From CAKOSP01 sp964370545 (GTDB lineage Bacteria; Bacillota_I; Bacilli_A; RF39; UBA660): 45,902 nucleotides of DNA. Each line of letters opens with the position of its first letter. The first letter of the stretch is position 1. The notes under the pieces are model-generated. The model worked only from the letters and a program-made list of their open reading frames with translations, did no database searches and was not told the origin of the DNA. This document shows, in pieces, positions 30,932 to 38,611 of the stretch. Made by a program: the position numbers and the translations under genes. Location: NCBI GenBank assembly GCA_964370545.1, contig CAYJJQ010000006.1, forward strand, positions 1 through 45,902. The letters are read 5' to 3'.

Positions 30932-31318
30932 ATGGATAATAGACTAAAAGTATTGATTGTAGATGATAATAAGCTTAATATTAAAGTAGAAAAGAGAATT
31001 ATAGAAGGTTTTAATTTTGACATTGAAGAATGCTATGATGGGGATGAGTGTTTAGCTCTCATTAATTCAGGTAAAAGATATGATTTAATACTTATGGATA
31101 TAATGATGCCTAATGTTGATGGTTTAACAACTCTTTTAAAACTTAAAGAAAATCCAAATTTTTATACACCTGTAATAGCAGTTACTGCTGATGCAGTTGA
31201 GGGAAGTAAAGAAAAATATTTAAATGCTGGATTTATTGATTATGTAACTAAACCAACAGAAAAAGATATTTTAGTAGATTCAATAAAAAAAGTAATTGAA
31301 ATAGAAACATTGATGTAA
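30932..31318 (+). CDS. Single-domain response regulator (CheY-like receiver)
   Basis: A 128-residue receiver domain with no output domain. The acidic pocket Asp11-Asp12, the phosphorylation site Asp56 (LILMDIMMPNVDG), Thr85 (AVTADA) and Lys107 (VTKP) are all present, so it should accept phosphate. It is a stand-alone receiver like CheY, Spo0F or DivK. No histidine kinase is in the window, so its partner is unknown; Spo0F-like phosphorelay work is one option in a spore former, but not shown. The ribosome binding site aggaggt (30921-30927) is strong and a terminator follows. Confidence 0.9.
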   Translation: MDNRLKVLIVDDNKLNIKVEKRIIEGFNFDIEECYDGDECLALINSGKRYDLILMDIMMPNVDGLTTLLKLKENPNFYTPVIAVTADAVEGSKEKYLNAGFIDYVTKPTEKDILVDSIKKVIEIETLM

Positions 31319-31324
31319 ATATAG

Positions 31325-31352
31325 ACAGTATAATTAATTATACTGTTTTTTT
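31325..31352 (+). terminator. Intrinsic terminator
   Basis: acagtataat (31325-31334) pairs with attatactgt (31337-31346), then seven T. Confidence 0.85.
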
Positions 31353-31379
31353 ATGAATATATATAACTAGGGGGATAAA

Positions 31380-31499
31380 ATGGAAAGAGAAAAAATATTA
31401 CAAGATACTTTTGATATAGAAGATGATTTTTTAACAGCTGCTAAAAATGATGATGATATTATAATCATTATACCAAAGGAGGATGAAGGTGAGTTATAA
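31380..31499 (+). CDS. Small acidic protein, 39 residues, coupled to the CHAP enzyme
   Basis: The frame begins at ATG 31380 after a purine-rich aggggga site (31368-31375) and ends in TAA at 31497, overlapping the start of the CHAP gene by 11 bases. The product is very acidic (runs of Asp and Glu) with a short Ile-rich strand (DDDIIIIIPKED). The ribosome binding site of the CHAP gene (aaaggagg) lies inside it, so translation is probably coupled. It could be a chaperone or inhibitor-like partner, or merely a leader peptide; unknown. Confidence 0.55.
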   Translation: MEREKILQDTFDIEDDFLTAAKNDDDIIIIIPKEDEGEL

Positions 31500-32310
31500 T
31501 CCGAGATTAACAGCACCTTTATCAACTGATAAAAACTGGATTCATACTACAGCTGGTGGTTATAATTCATGTATTAAAATATATGGGGATTCAGTGCTGC
31601 CAAACTGTGTAGGTTATGCTTGGGGGAGATGGAGAGAATTACTTAAAACATCTCCTAGATTAAGTAGAGCTAATGCTGAAGATTGGTATAGTTATAATGA
31701 TGGCTATGAAAGAGGTTCTTCTCCTAAATTAGGATCAGTAATATGTTGGCAAAAAGGTCAAACTAATAATTCAAGTGATGGAGCTGGTCATGTAGGAGTA
31801 GTAGAAGAAATAAAAGAAGATGGAACTATAGTAGTATCTAATAGCGCATATAAAAGTACATATTTTTATTTATTAGAACTAAAACCTCCATATAATGTAT
31901 GGACTAATTATAAATTGCAAGGCTTTATTTATTACCCAGAAGAATTTGAAACAGTAAATCCAGATAAAACAATTGATGAATTAGCTAATGAGGTTATAGC
32001 AGGTAAGTGGGGTAATAATCCATTCAGACAAGCTGCTTTAGAATCAAGTGGGTATGATTATGATTTAGTACAAAAAAGAGTAAATGAAATTTTAAGTGGT
32101 CAAACAGAAGATGAATTAAAAGTGGGAGATAATGTAAAAATACTTTCATCAGGAAATGGTTCTAGTTATGGAACGAGTAATATAGCTTATGGTATAGGTT
32201 ATAAACGTAGAATACTAGAAATTCATTATGATAGAAAATATCCTTATCAAGTAGGAAATGATGAAGGAACTACAGGTTATTACACAAAAGAAGCTCTTCA
32301 AAAAATATAA
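31489..32310 (+). CDS. CHAP-domain peptidoglycan hydrolase with CW_7 and SH3-like domains
   Basis: A 273-residue endolysin-like enzyme. The CHAP domain (about 1-145) has Cys40 (NCVGYAWGRW), His101 (GHVGVVEE) and Asn118 (VVSNSAYKS) as the likely catalytic set. Residues about 159-200 (TIDELANEVIAGKWGNNP with GYDYDLVQKRVNEIL) match the Cpl-7 (CW_7) cell-wall-binding repeat. The last 65 residues look like an SH3-type wall-binding domain (VGDNVKILSSGNGSSYGTS onward). There is no signal peptide, as in phage lysins. The GTG at 31489 is chosen because aaaggagg (31475-31482) is six bases upstream; an ATG at 31483 abuts that site. No holin or phage genes are nearby. It may be a domesticated lysin or a mother-cell lysis enzyme. 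Confidence 0.85.
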   Translation: MSYNPRLTAPLSTDKNWIHTTAGGYNSCIKIYGDSVLPNCVGYAWGRWRELLKTSPRLSRANAEDWYSYNDGYERGSSPKLGSVICWQKGQTNNSSDGAGHVGVVEEIKEDGTIVVSNSAYKSTYFYLLELKPPYNVWTNYKLQGFIYYPEEFETVNPDKTIDELANEVIAGKWGNNPFRQAALESSGYDYDLVQKRVNEILSGQTEDELKVGDNVKILSSGNGSSYGTSNIAYGIGYKRRILEIHYDRKYPYQVGNDEGTTGYYTKEALQKI

Positions 32311-32336
32311 AAAGCAGATTTAATATCTGCTTTTTT
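32311..32336. terminator. Bidirectional terminator
   Basis: aaagcagat and atctgcttt arms (32311-32319 and 32325-32333) followed by T; on the minus strand the same hairpin also ends in T. It ends both the CHAP gene and the small minus-strand gene. Confidence 0.85.
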
Positions 32337-32342
32337 ACTGAA

Positions 32343-32453
32343 TTATCTATTATCGCCGTCAGTATCTTTTCCGTTATGTTTAGAATGTGCTTTATGCGCT
32401 TTAATTGCTTTTTGAATATTTTTTCTTGAAGCAGCTTTACTTTTTTGTGACAT
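32343..32453 (-). CDS. Small basic protein, 36 residues
   Basis: A short frame with a perfect AGGAGG site seven bases before its ATG and a terminator after its stop. The product is strongly basic (MSQKSKAASRKNIQKAIKAH, then a His/Lys-rich stretch) with an acidic tail ending DTDGDNR. It is similar in character to small DNA- or RNA-binding or spore-core proteins, but I recognise no family. Both signals and the compact fit between neighbours support a real gene. Confidence 0.6.
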   Translation of the reverse strand: MSQKSKAASRKNIQKAIKAHKAHSKHNGKDTDGDNR

Positions 32454-32560
32454 AATAATCCTCCTTATAAAAATAGTATGAACTTATTATATAAAATTAT
32501 AATGGTATTTTTTGTTAATTTATGTTATTATATTTTTATAAAAATATAGGTGAGGTAGTT

Positions 32561-34423
32561 ATGAAAAAAGAGAAACTAGAGTCTAAAAAATTTTCTATTG
32601 GAAAATATAAAAAAATATTAATAGTTGTAGGAATATTAGCAATTATTGGAGGAACAGCTTATTTATATCAAAAAGAAATTGCTTATGATCATGAAAATGA
32701 GGAATTTGGTTTAGTAAATTCTCCAGTAGTATTTGTTGAAGATGATAAATTAGTTTATGTAACTTCTGATAATACAGAGCCAATAGTTATAGAAGAAGAT
32801 TATGATATAGATGAACATAATATGCTTCAAGTTGCTTTTAACGAAGCTGAAAATAATTTATTTGCATATACAAATGAAGATGAATTGTATATATATGATA
32901 CTAATAAGAATACTAAAGTTGAAGTAACTTCTGATATGGAAGAAGAAGTATATTATGGAGAACACTTTATATTTAGTGGAGATGGTAACTATTTAATTTA
33001 TAAAGATAAATATAATAATGTTTATAAATATGATATAAAGTCTGCTGAAGATGAAGAATTATATGATGGTGAGTCAGAAGATATCATTACTTTACTTACT
33101 TCATATGAAAATAAGTTCTTATTTTACTTAACAGAAGAAAACTATATTGAAGAAGATTCATGGGAAAATTATGGTTACTATGAAGTTAAAAATAAACTAT
33201 ATTTATATGATTTAGCTGAAGAATCTGATTATGAAATTTTGGGTGATGAACTTGAAATGATTACACTTTCAGCAGATAAAGAAAAAATACTTTATTCAGC
33301 TATAACTACTCATGATAAATTAAGTACATATTATGTATATGATATGAAAGAACAAACAGAAGAAAAAGTATTAATTAACGTTGAATATGTTTATTATATT
33401 TCTGATGATTTTAAAGAATTTGCATATACAAAACCATCAAATAAAACATATAATATTATTAATAATGATATGAATAATAATACGTATATCACAGAAGAAA
33501 TTACTGGAATATGTGACTGGTCAGCATACTATAGTGGATATTGTACTAATATTCAATATTGGAATGAAGAAGAATATACATATGAGAAAAAAGTAGATAA
33601 AGCTGAAATGATTAATTCTTTATCAGAATTAAATAACGAACCTCTTATAAATGTATATAAATATCAAGATGGAAAAGAAGAAATTTTAGTAGAAAATATT
33701 TATTCTGTACTAAGTGTTAATTTAGAAAGTGATATAGTAATATACAAAAAATTTAAAGAGGATACAAGTTTATCTCTTAGAGCAATATTAGAAGAATATT
33801 CATTTTATACTGATTCAATATCTGGAATACTTAATCACTTAGAAATTAATGTAAAAAATGGTTCAGATATTTCTCAATTAGAGTTTGAATTAGGCACAAC
33901 TATAAATGAAGCATATTCATTAAATGGTGGTGATATTTACCTATTAGATGATGCTGGTGCATTATATTACTATAAAGATAAAAAGCCTGTTAAATTAGGT
34001 TCAAATGGATGGTATACAGGAGTATCTGATAATGTAGTATTACATTTTACAGAACCGGAAGATTCAGTTAGTGGCTATGATATTTACTTTTATGAAAATG
34101 GTGAAGAAATAAACTTATTTAAAGATACTAACTATTCTACTTCTTATAATTTAGGAGCTTATTATTATCATAATTGTATCTCATATTCATGTGATGTAGC
34201 AACTGCTAGTAACCCTGATGAACTTATTTTTGAAGATGTATATAATGTTCAAAAAATAAATGATACAGATTATTATGTGCTTAAAAATTATTCAGATAGT
34301 AATAATACAGCAGATTTATATAAATACAAAGATGGAGAATATATTGAAATATGTTTAGATGTTAAACTAGATTTTCTATCACTGAAAATTATTGATCATT
34401 TTATGATTGGAATAGGAAGTTAA
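32561..34423 (+). CDS. Membrane-anchored probable beta-propeller protein
   Basis: A 620-residue protein with a basic start, one membrane helix (about residues 18-37, ILIVVGILAIIGGTAYLY) and a large acidic extracellular part. Repeated units of the kind 'LFAYTNEDELYIYDTNKNTK', 'YLIYKDKYNNVYKYDIKSA', 'NKLYLYDLAEESDYEIL' and 'STYYVYDMKEQTEEKVL' have the strand pattern of TolB/DUF5050-type propellers, each blade ending in a Y-D-x pair. Function unknown; such proteins are often surface sensors. The ATG at 32561 follows gaggt (32552-32556), and an upstream in-frame ATG lies in an A/T-rich promoter region. The terminator at 34428 closes it as a single-gene unit. Confidence 0.65.
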   Translation: MKKEKLESKKFSIGKYKKILIVVGILAIIGGTAYLYQKEIAYDHENEEFGLVNSPVVFVEDDKLVYVTSDNTEPIVIEEDYDIDEHNMLQVAFNEAENNLFAYTNEDELYIYDTNKNTKVEVTSDMEEEVYYGEHFIFSGDGNYLIYKDKYNNVYKYDIKSAEDEELYDGESEDIITLLTSYENKFLFYLTEENYIEEDSWENYGYYEVKNKLYLYDLAEESDYEILGDELEMITLSADKEKILYSAITTHDKLSTYYVYDMKEQTEEKVLINVEYVYYISDDFKEFAYTKPSNKTYNIINNDMNNNTYITEEITGICDWSAYYSGYCTNIQYWNEEEYTYEKKVDKAEMINSLSELNNEPLINVYKYQDGKEEILVENIYSVLSVNLESDIVIYKKFKEDTSLSLRAILEEYSFYTDSISGILNHLEINVKNGSDISQLEFELGTTINEAYSLNGGDIYLLDDAGALYYYKDKKPVKLGSNGWYTGVSDNVVLHFTEPEDSVSGYDIYFYENGEEINLFKDTNYSTSYNLGAYYYHNCISYSCDVATASNPDELIFEDVYNVQKINDTDYYVLKNYSDSNNTADLYKYKDGEYIEICLDVKLDFLSLKIIDHFMIGIGS

Positions 34424-34427
34424 AATA

Positions 34428-34450
34428 AATCACTTTAAGAGTGATTTTTT
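34428..34450 (+). terminator. Intrinsic terminator
   Basis: aatcact (34428-34434), five-base loop, agtgatt (34440-34446), then T. Confidence 0.8.
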
Positions 34451-34495
34451 CTTTGAAAAAAACTAAATTTAGTCGTTTATTTTTTTGTCGTATTA

Positions 34496-34504
34496 TGTTA
34501 TAAT
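34496..34504 (+). promoter_or_regulatory. Extended -10 promoter of the surface-protein operon
   Basis: TGT-TATAAT at 34496-34504, 25 bases before the ATG, with only a weak T-rich -35. Confidence 0.6.
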
Positions 34505-34529
34505 TCTAATAGTAGGTGAATAAGGGTTC

Positions 34530-37500
34530 ATGAAGAAAAAGAATAAAAAAATATCTAAAAAGAATCTAATTATTATACTCGCAATTTTAGTTGTGGCTTT
34601 TTCTATTGCGGCACCGACTCTTGCTAGGTTTAGTAATGGCCTAGATAACAACCTTGATTTAGTATTTTGGGATGGTAGTATTGCTACTGAATATACTAAA
34701 GGGACTGGTACAAAAGAAGATCCATATATTATTTCAAATGGTTCAGAATTTGCATACTTTAGTCAATCATTAGAAAATACAACATATAAAGATACTTATT
34801 TCAGATTAGCAAATGATATTATTTTAAATAAGGGTTTCTTTATACATGAAGATGGTTTAAATAAATATGTATTAAATGAAATAACTTATTATATAAAAGA
34901 TTATACGAATGAATTATATACTGATGTAGAGTATACAACATTAAGTGAAGAAATACTATATACATTTAATGATATGGATAAATTTGAAGGTCATTTAGAT
35001 GGAAGTTTCTTTTCTATATATGGCTTATATTTAACAGATGAAAATAAAGAAGAACTTGCTTTATTTAATACAGTAAGTGGTAGTATTACAGATGTTTTCA
35101 TAGAAAACACTCTAATAGTAGGTGGTAAGAATACTGCTGGTATAGCAGTTAATGCAACTGATTTTAATTTAACTAATACATTTATTAGTGGTTATGTTGT
35201 TAATACAAGAAGTTCTGAGGATATAACTAGTACAAATACTTTAGAAGATATTAATTTAACTACTGGTGTAGATGTAATAACTAGTAGTATAGTATTAAAT
35301 CATAATTTGTCAAAAGAATTAGTATCATCAAAAATTACTGGTAATTATGTTGTTGATAATGAAGAAAATATAAATTATGAACTAACTATTAATGGTCAAT
35401 TAATAAGTTTAGGAAACTTTTCTGTTGATTTAGGAAGTGAACCAATAAATGAAGTGTTAGTAAATGCAGGGGCAGATGTAATAGAAAGAAATATTTCTTT
35501 AACTAATTTAAAATATGAAGAAGTATATAAATTATCATATTCTTCTGGTTTATTTAATAATGCTAGTAATGTGAATATAAATAATACAGTAAATGATATA
35601 AATGTATATAATGAAATGAACAGTAGTGGATTTATATCAAATGTAAATGGTCCTGTTAATATTATAAATTCATATAACACTGGAGATATTAAATCAAAAG
35701 AAGTAACTTCTGGTATTATTGGTGTTATTAATTCAAGTGATGTAACTATTAATAAAGTTTATAACTCTGGTAATTTAATGGGAGTTAATAACTATGGAAT
35801 AGTAGGATTAATTAGTAGTGGAGAAAATATTGTTATTTCTAATACATTTAATACAACAAATAATGTTTTAGTTAATAATGAAGATAAAGCTATATTAAAT
35901 AATAATTATAATTCAATTATTAGTGAAGATTTAACTTCAGTTAAGTTACTAGATACTAATTTACTTTATACTACTGAATTTAGTAATGTATTAACTTATG
36001 GTAATTATGCGGTGGATTCTAAATTAGCTGATAATGTTTGGATTCTAAAAGAGGGTAAATTGCCAGAATTATATTTCATAAATGAAATTAATTTAATCAA
36101 TATAGTAGCTCCTTCACATGAATGGAATGATAATAGTTTTGTAGTAGGTAATGCTTATTATAAAGAAGATGTTAAAATAGCAATAACTTCTAGTGCTTAT
36201 GTTTATACAATAGATACTGTTGAATATTTTATCAAATATGATAATGTTCCATTATTACAAGAAGAACTTGAATTATTAGAGTGGATTCCATATGAAGGAT
36301 CATTTAATTTAACAGGTGAAGGAAATTACATAGTATATACTAAATTAACAAATTATGCTGGTGAAGTTAGATATATTAATACAGATATAATAACTATTGA
36401 TTCAACTGCTCCAGAAGCAACATTATTATTTAAAGATAATATATGGAATAGTCATAGAATAGATGTAACAGATATATTTGTTTTAGATAATGCTGATTTT
36501 ACTATTAATGCAGTTGATGATAGTTCAGGTATAAATAATATTGAATATCATGTATCTGATGAACCCTTAACTGAAGATCAACTTAATAAACTTAATGAAG
36601 CAAATTGGAATGAATATGAAAGTTCATTTAGTATTCCAGCGGTTGGAAACAATATTTTATATGCTAAAGTAGCAGATAATAGTGGTAATGTAATGTTTTT
36701 AAACAGTGATATGATAACTTATGATGGGTACCATATGAATTTTATTAAAGCTGGACAAAATGATTTTTTTACAGCTGGCGAAGTAATAAATATTACTAGA
36801 AATTCTTCAGTAACAGCAAATTATTTATTTAATGTTCCTACATATAATGAACCTGAAGTTAATCATAGATTAAATTTTAGTGAACCATTACCTGGAGGAA
36901 CAGTCATTACTTTAAAAGATAATGTTAATAATAAGATTTATGATTATAAAGTGCCTATGAGCAATACTAATACCAATATATTATTTGCAGACTTCAATTT
37001 AGCAGGAAATATATCAAATTATTTTCCTGAAAGTGATTATAATAATGGTGCATATATAGTTGAAGATTTTACAATTACACTAAATTTCGAAAATGCAATT
37101 ATTGTTACAGATATAATAGGATTAAGAATGTGGATGGATGTTGTTAACAATAGTAATGTAATTGTTAGAGAAACGGCAGCACTATCTATTAAAGAATTTA
37201 ATATTTATGTTAACCAAAATGCATCAATGTTCTTTAATAGTTCAACTAGTAGCATAAATATAGAAGATAATATTGATTCAATAACAACAGTTAATTTAAA
37301 TACTGGAATTACATATAAAAATTTAAGTGGTTCAACAATTTATGATACATACATAGAAGAACAAGATATAGTAATGGAATTTAGAATACTAGATTCTACA
37401 AATACGATCGTACCTGGAAGTGAATTAAGTAATTTTATATTTAAAATAGATGATGTAAGTTATTACCCAGATGAAGAGGGTGTTGTAACTATTAATTTAA

Positions 37501-38048
37501 AATCAGGAGTACTTGAAATAAATAAAAATTTAGAAATATACGCATATAAAGGTGATATGTTTTTAGAACCAGGGTCATACAACTTAGAAATGACTAGTTA
37601 TGTTACTTATAATAATAGTTATGATTCGAAATATTATGTTACAACACACAGACCTTTAATAATAGATCCTTCAATTAAATCAAATAGTATTTATTTCAGA
37701 TCTGATTTAACAAGTGATTTAATTTTATCAAAAGAAGAAGTGAGTCAATTTTTAGATTTTGAGACAATATTTACAGGAGCAACTGATCCAAGTATAAGGG
37801 TTTCATTATATAAGAAAAATGAATTTAACGCTTTAGATCAAGGTTATACTTTAATAAACTTAAATAGTTATTTAAATAATCCGCTTACATCAACAATAGA
37901 AACAAATAAATATTTAGTGGCTAGTAATTATTTCACACTTGATATTAATGCTAGTTTACTAGATAGACAAGCATATAAAATAGTAGTAGATGCCTATGAT
38001 GGAAATACTCTAATAGCAAGTTCTGATAAATATTTTATAATTAAATAA
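34530..38048 (+). CDS. Large exported surface protein with Ig-like repeats
   Basis: A 1172-residue exported protein. The signal region (KKNLIIILAILVVAFSIAAP, followed by TLARFSNGLDN) has the 'ARF/ARY' junction shared with the third gene of the operon. After GTGTKEDPYIISNGSEFAYF, a GLUG-like start seen in Firmicute surface proteins, comes a long Asn/Thr/Ser-rich beta-helix-like part with DVFIENTLIVGGKNTAGIAV and repeated NNVYNSGNL-type turns. Two Ig-like repeats lie around residues 590-730 (VRYINTDIITIDSTAPEATL and VMFLNSDMITYDG). There is no sortase LPxTG or C-terminal anchor. It is first of three genes in an operon with a TasA-like subunit, so a fibre or surface-layer role is likely, but inferred. 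Confidence 0.75.
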   Translation: MKKKNKKISKKNLIIILAILVVAFSIAAPTLARFSNGLDNNLDLVFWDGSIATEYTKGTGTKEDPYIISNGSEFAYFSQSLENTTYKDTYFRLANDIILNKGFFIHEDGLNKYVLNEITYYIKDYTNELYTDVEYTTLSEEILYTFNDMDKFEGHLDGSFFSIYGLYLTDENKEELALFNTVSGSITDVFIENTLIVGGKNTAGIAVNATDFNLTNTFISGYVVNTRSSEDITSTNTLEDINLTTGVDVITSSIVLNHNLSKELVSSKITGNYVVDNEENINYELTINGQLISLGNFSVDLGSEPINEVLVNAGADVIERNISLTNLKYEEVYKLSYSSGLFNNASNVNINNTVNDINVYNEMNSSGFISNVNGPVNIINSYNTGDIKSKEVTSGIIGVINSSDVTINKVYNSGNLMGVNNYGIVGLISSGENIVISNTFNTTNNVLVNNEDKAILNNNYNSIISEDLTSVKLLDTNLLYTTEFSNVLTYGNYAVDSKLADNVWILKEGKLPELYFINEINLINIVAPSHEWNDNSFVVGNAYYKEDVKIAITSSAYVYTIDTVEYFIKYDNVPLLQEELELLEWIPYEGSFNLTGEGNYIVYTKLTNYAGEVRYINTDIITIDSTAPEATLLFKDNIWNSHRIDVTDIFVLDNADFTINAVDDSSGINNIEYHVSDEPLTEDQLNKLNEANWNEYESSFSIPAVGNNILYAKVADNSGNVMFLNSDMITYDGYHMNFIKAGQNDFFTAGEVINITRNSSVTANYLFNVPTYNEPEVNHRLNFSEPLPGGTVITLKDNVNNKIYDYKVPMSNTNTNILFADFNLAGNISNYFPESDYNNGAYIVEDFTITLNFENAIIVTDIIGLRMWMDVVNNSNVIVRETAALSIKEFNIYVNQNASMFFNSSTSSINIEDNIDSITTVNLNTGITYKNLSGSTIYDTYIEEQDIVMEFRILDSTNTIVPGSELSNFIFKIDDVSYYPDEEGVVTINLKSGVLEINKNLEIYAYKGDMFLEPGSYNLEMTSYVTYNNSYDSKYYVTTHRPLIIDPSIKSNSIYFRSDLTSDLILSKEEVSQFLDFETIFTGATDPSIRVSLYKKNEFNALDQGYTLINLNSYLNNPLTSTIETNKYLVASNYFTLDINASLLDRQAYKIVVDAYDGNTLIASSDKYFIIK

Positions 38049-38060
38049 AGGAGGTAAAAA

Positions 38061-38609
38061 ATGGTTAAAAATAAAAAGAAAACAATGATAATATTATTTT
38101 TATTATTATCTATAGTTTTTGGCGCTGGCATAACTTATTCACTTTATTCAACAGAAGCAACAGTAACTACTGGCCAAATAGGTATTGCTAATTTTATTTT
38201 TAATACCTCTAAAACTAATTTAATAGAATTACCAGTAACAGATATATTGCCTGGAGAAAATATAACACATACCTTTTCCGTGGCAAATAATCTAGATGCA
38301 GTGACAAGTGATGTTACAGTAGAGTATCAAATTAAATTTAAAACATTACATGTAATACCACTTACATATGAATTAGTGAGCATGAATGGAATAGAAACTA
38401 TATTATTTACATGTAATGAGTTAAATACTCGTAATGTAGACGGTATTTTAGAATGTGAAACAAGTGTAATAGACATGGTACATGGAAGTACAGAAGTTCA
38501 TAATTATGAACTTCGAGTATCATTTCCATCAGCATACAATGATGCAATATATGCTAATTTAATAGATTATGTTGATTTGGAAATTGATAGTTGGCAAAAA
38601 GTGGAGTAA
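38061..38609 (+). CDS. TasA/camelysin-like exported fibre subunit
   Basis: A 182-residue protein with a basic start, one hydrophobic segment (MIILFLLLSIVFGAGITYSL) and the motif 'TYSLYSTEATVTTGQIGIANF' split at the junction, which is the SipW-type cleavage region and first strands of the TasA/CalY (M73) family. The rest is a beta-sandwich with a Cys-containing pair of strands (FTCNELNT and LECETSV). TasA-family proteins form biofilm fibres or cell-surface layers. A very strong site (aaggagg, 38047-38053) lies before the ATG. It is the middle gene of the operon, 12 bases after the large protein and 2 before the next. No SipW-type peptidase is in the window. Confidence 0.75.
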   Translation: MVKNKKKTMIILFLLLSIVFGAGITYSLYSTEATVTTGQIGIANFIFNTSKTNLIELPVTDILPGENITHTFSVANNLDAVTSDVTVEYQIKFKTLHVIPLTYELVSMNGIETILFTCNELNTRNVDGILECETSVIDMVHGSTEVHNYELRVSFPSAYNDAIYANLIDYVDLEIDSWQKVE

Positions 38610-38611
38610 TA

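Noticed and set aside
30932..31318. Calling the lone receiver domain Spo0F
   Set aside because: The receiver pocket is generic and no phosphorelay partner is nearby, so the specific name is not supported.
31489..32310. Prophage remnant around the CHAP lysin
   Set aside because: No holin, tail, capsid or integrase gene is near; neighbours are host-type genes with their own promoters and terminators.
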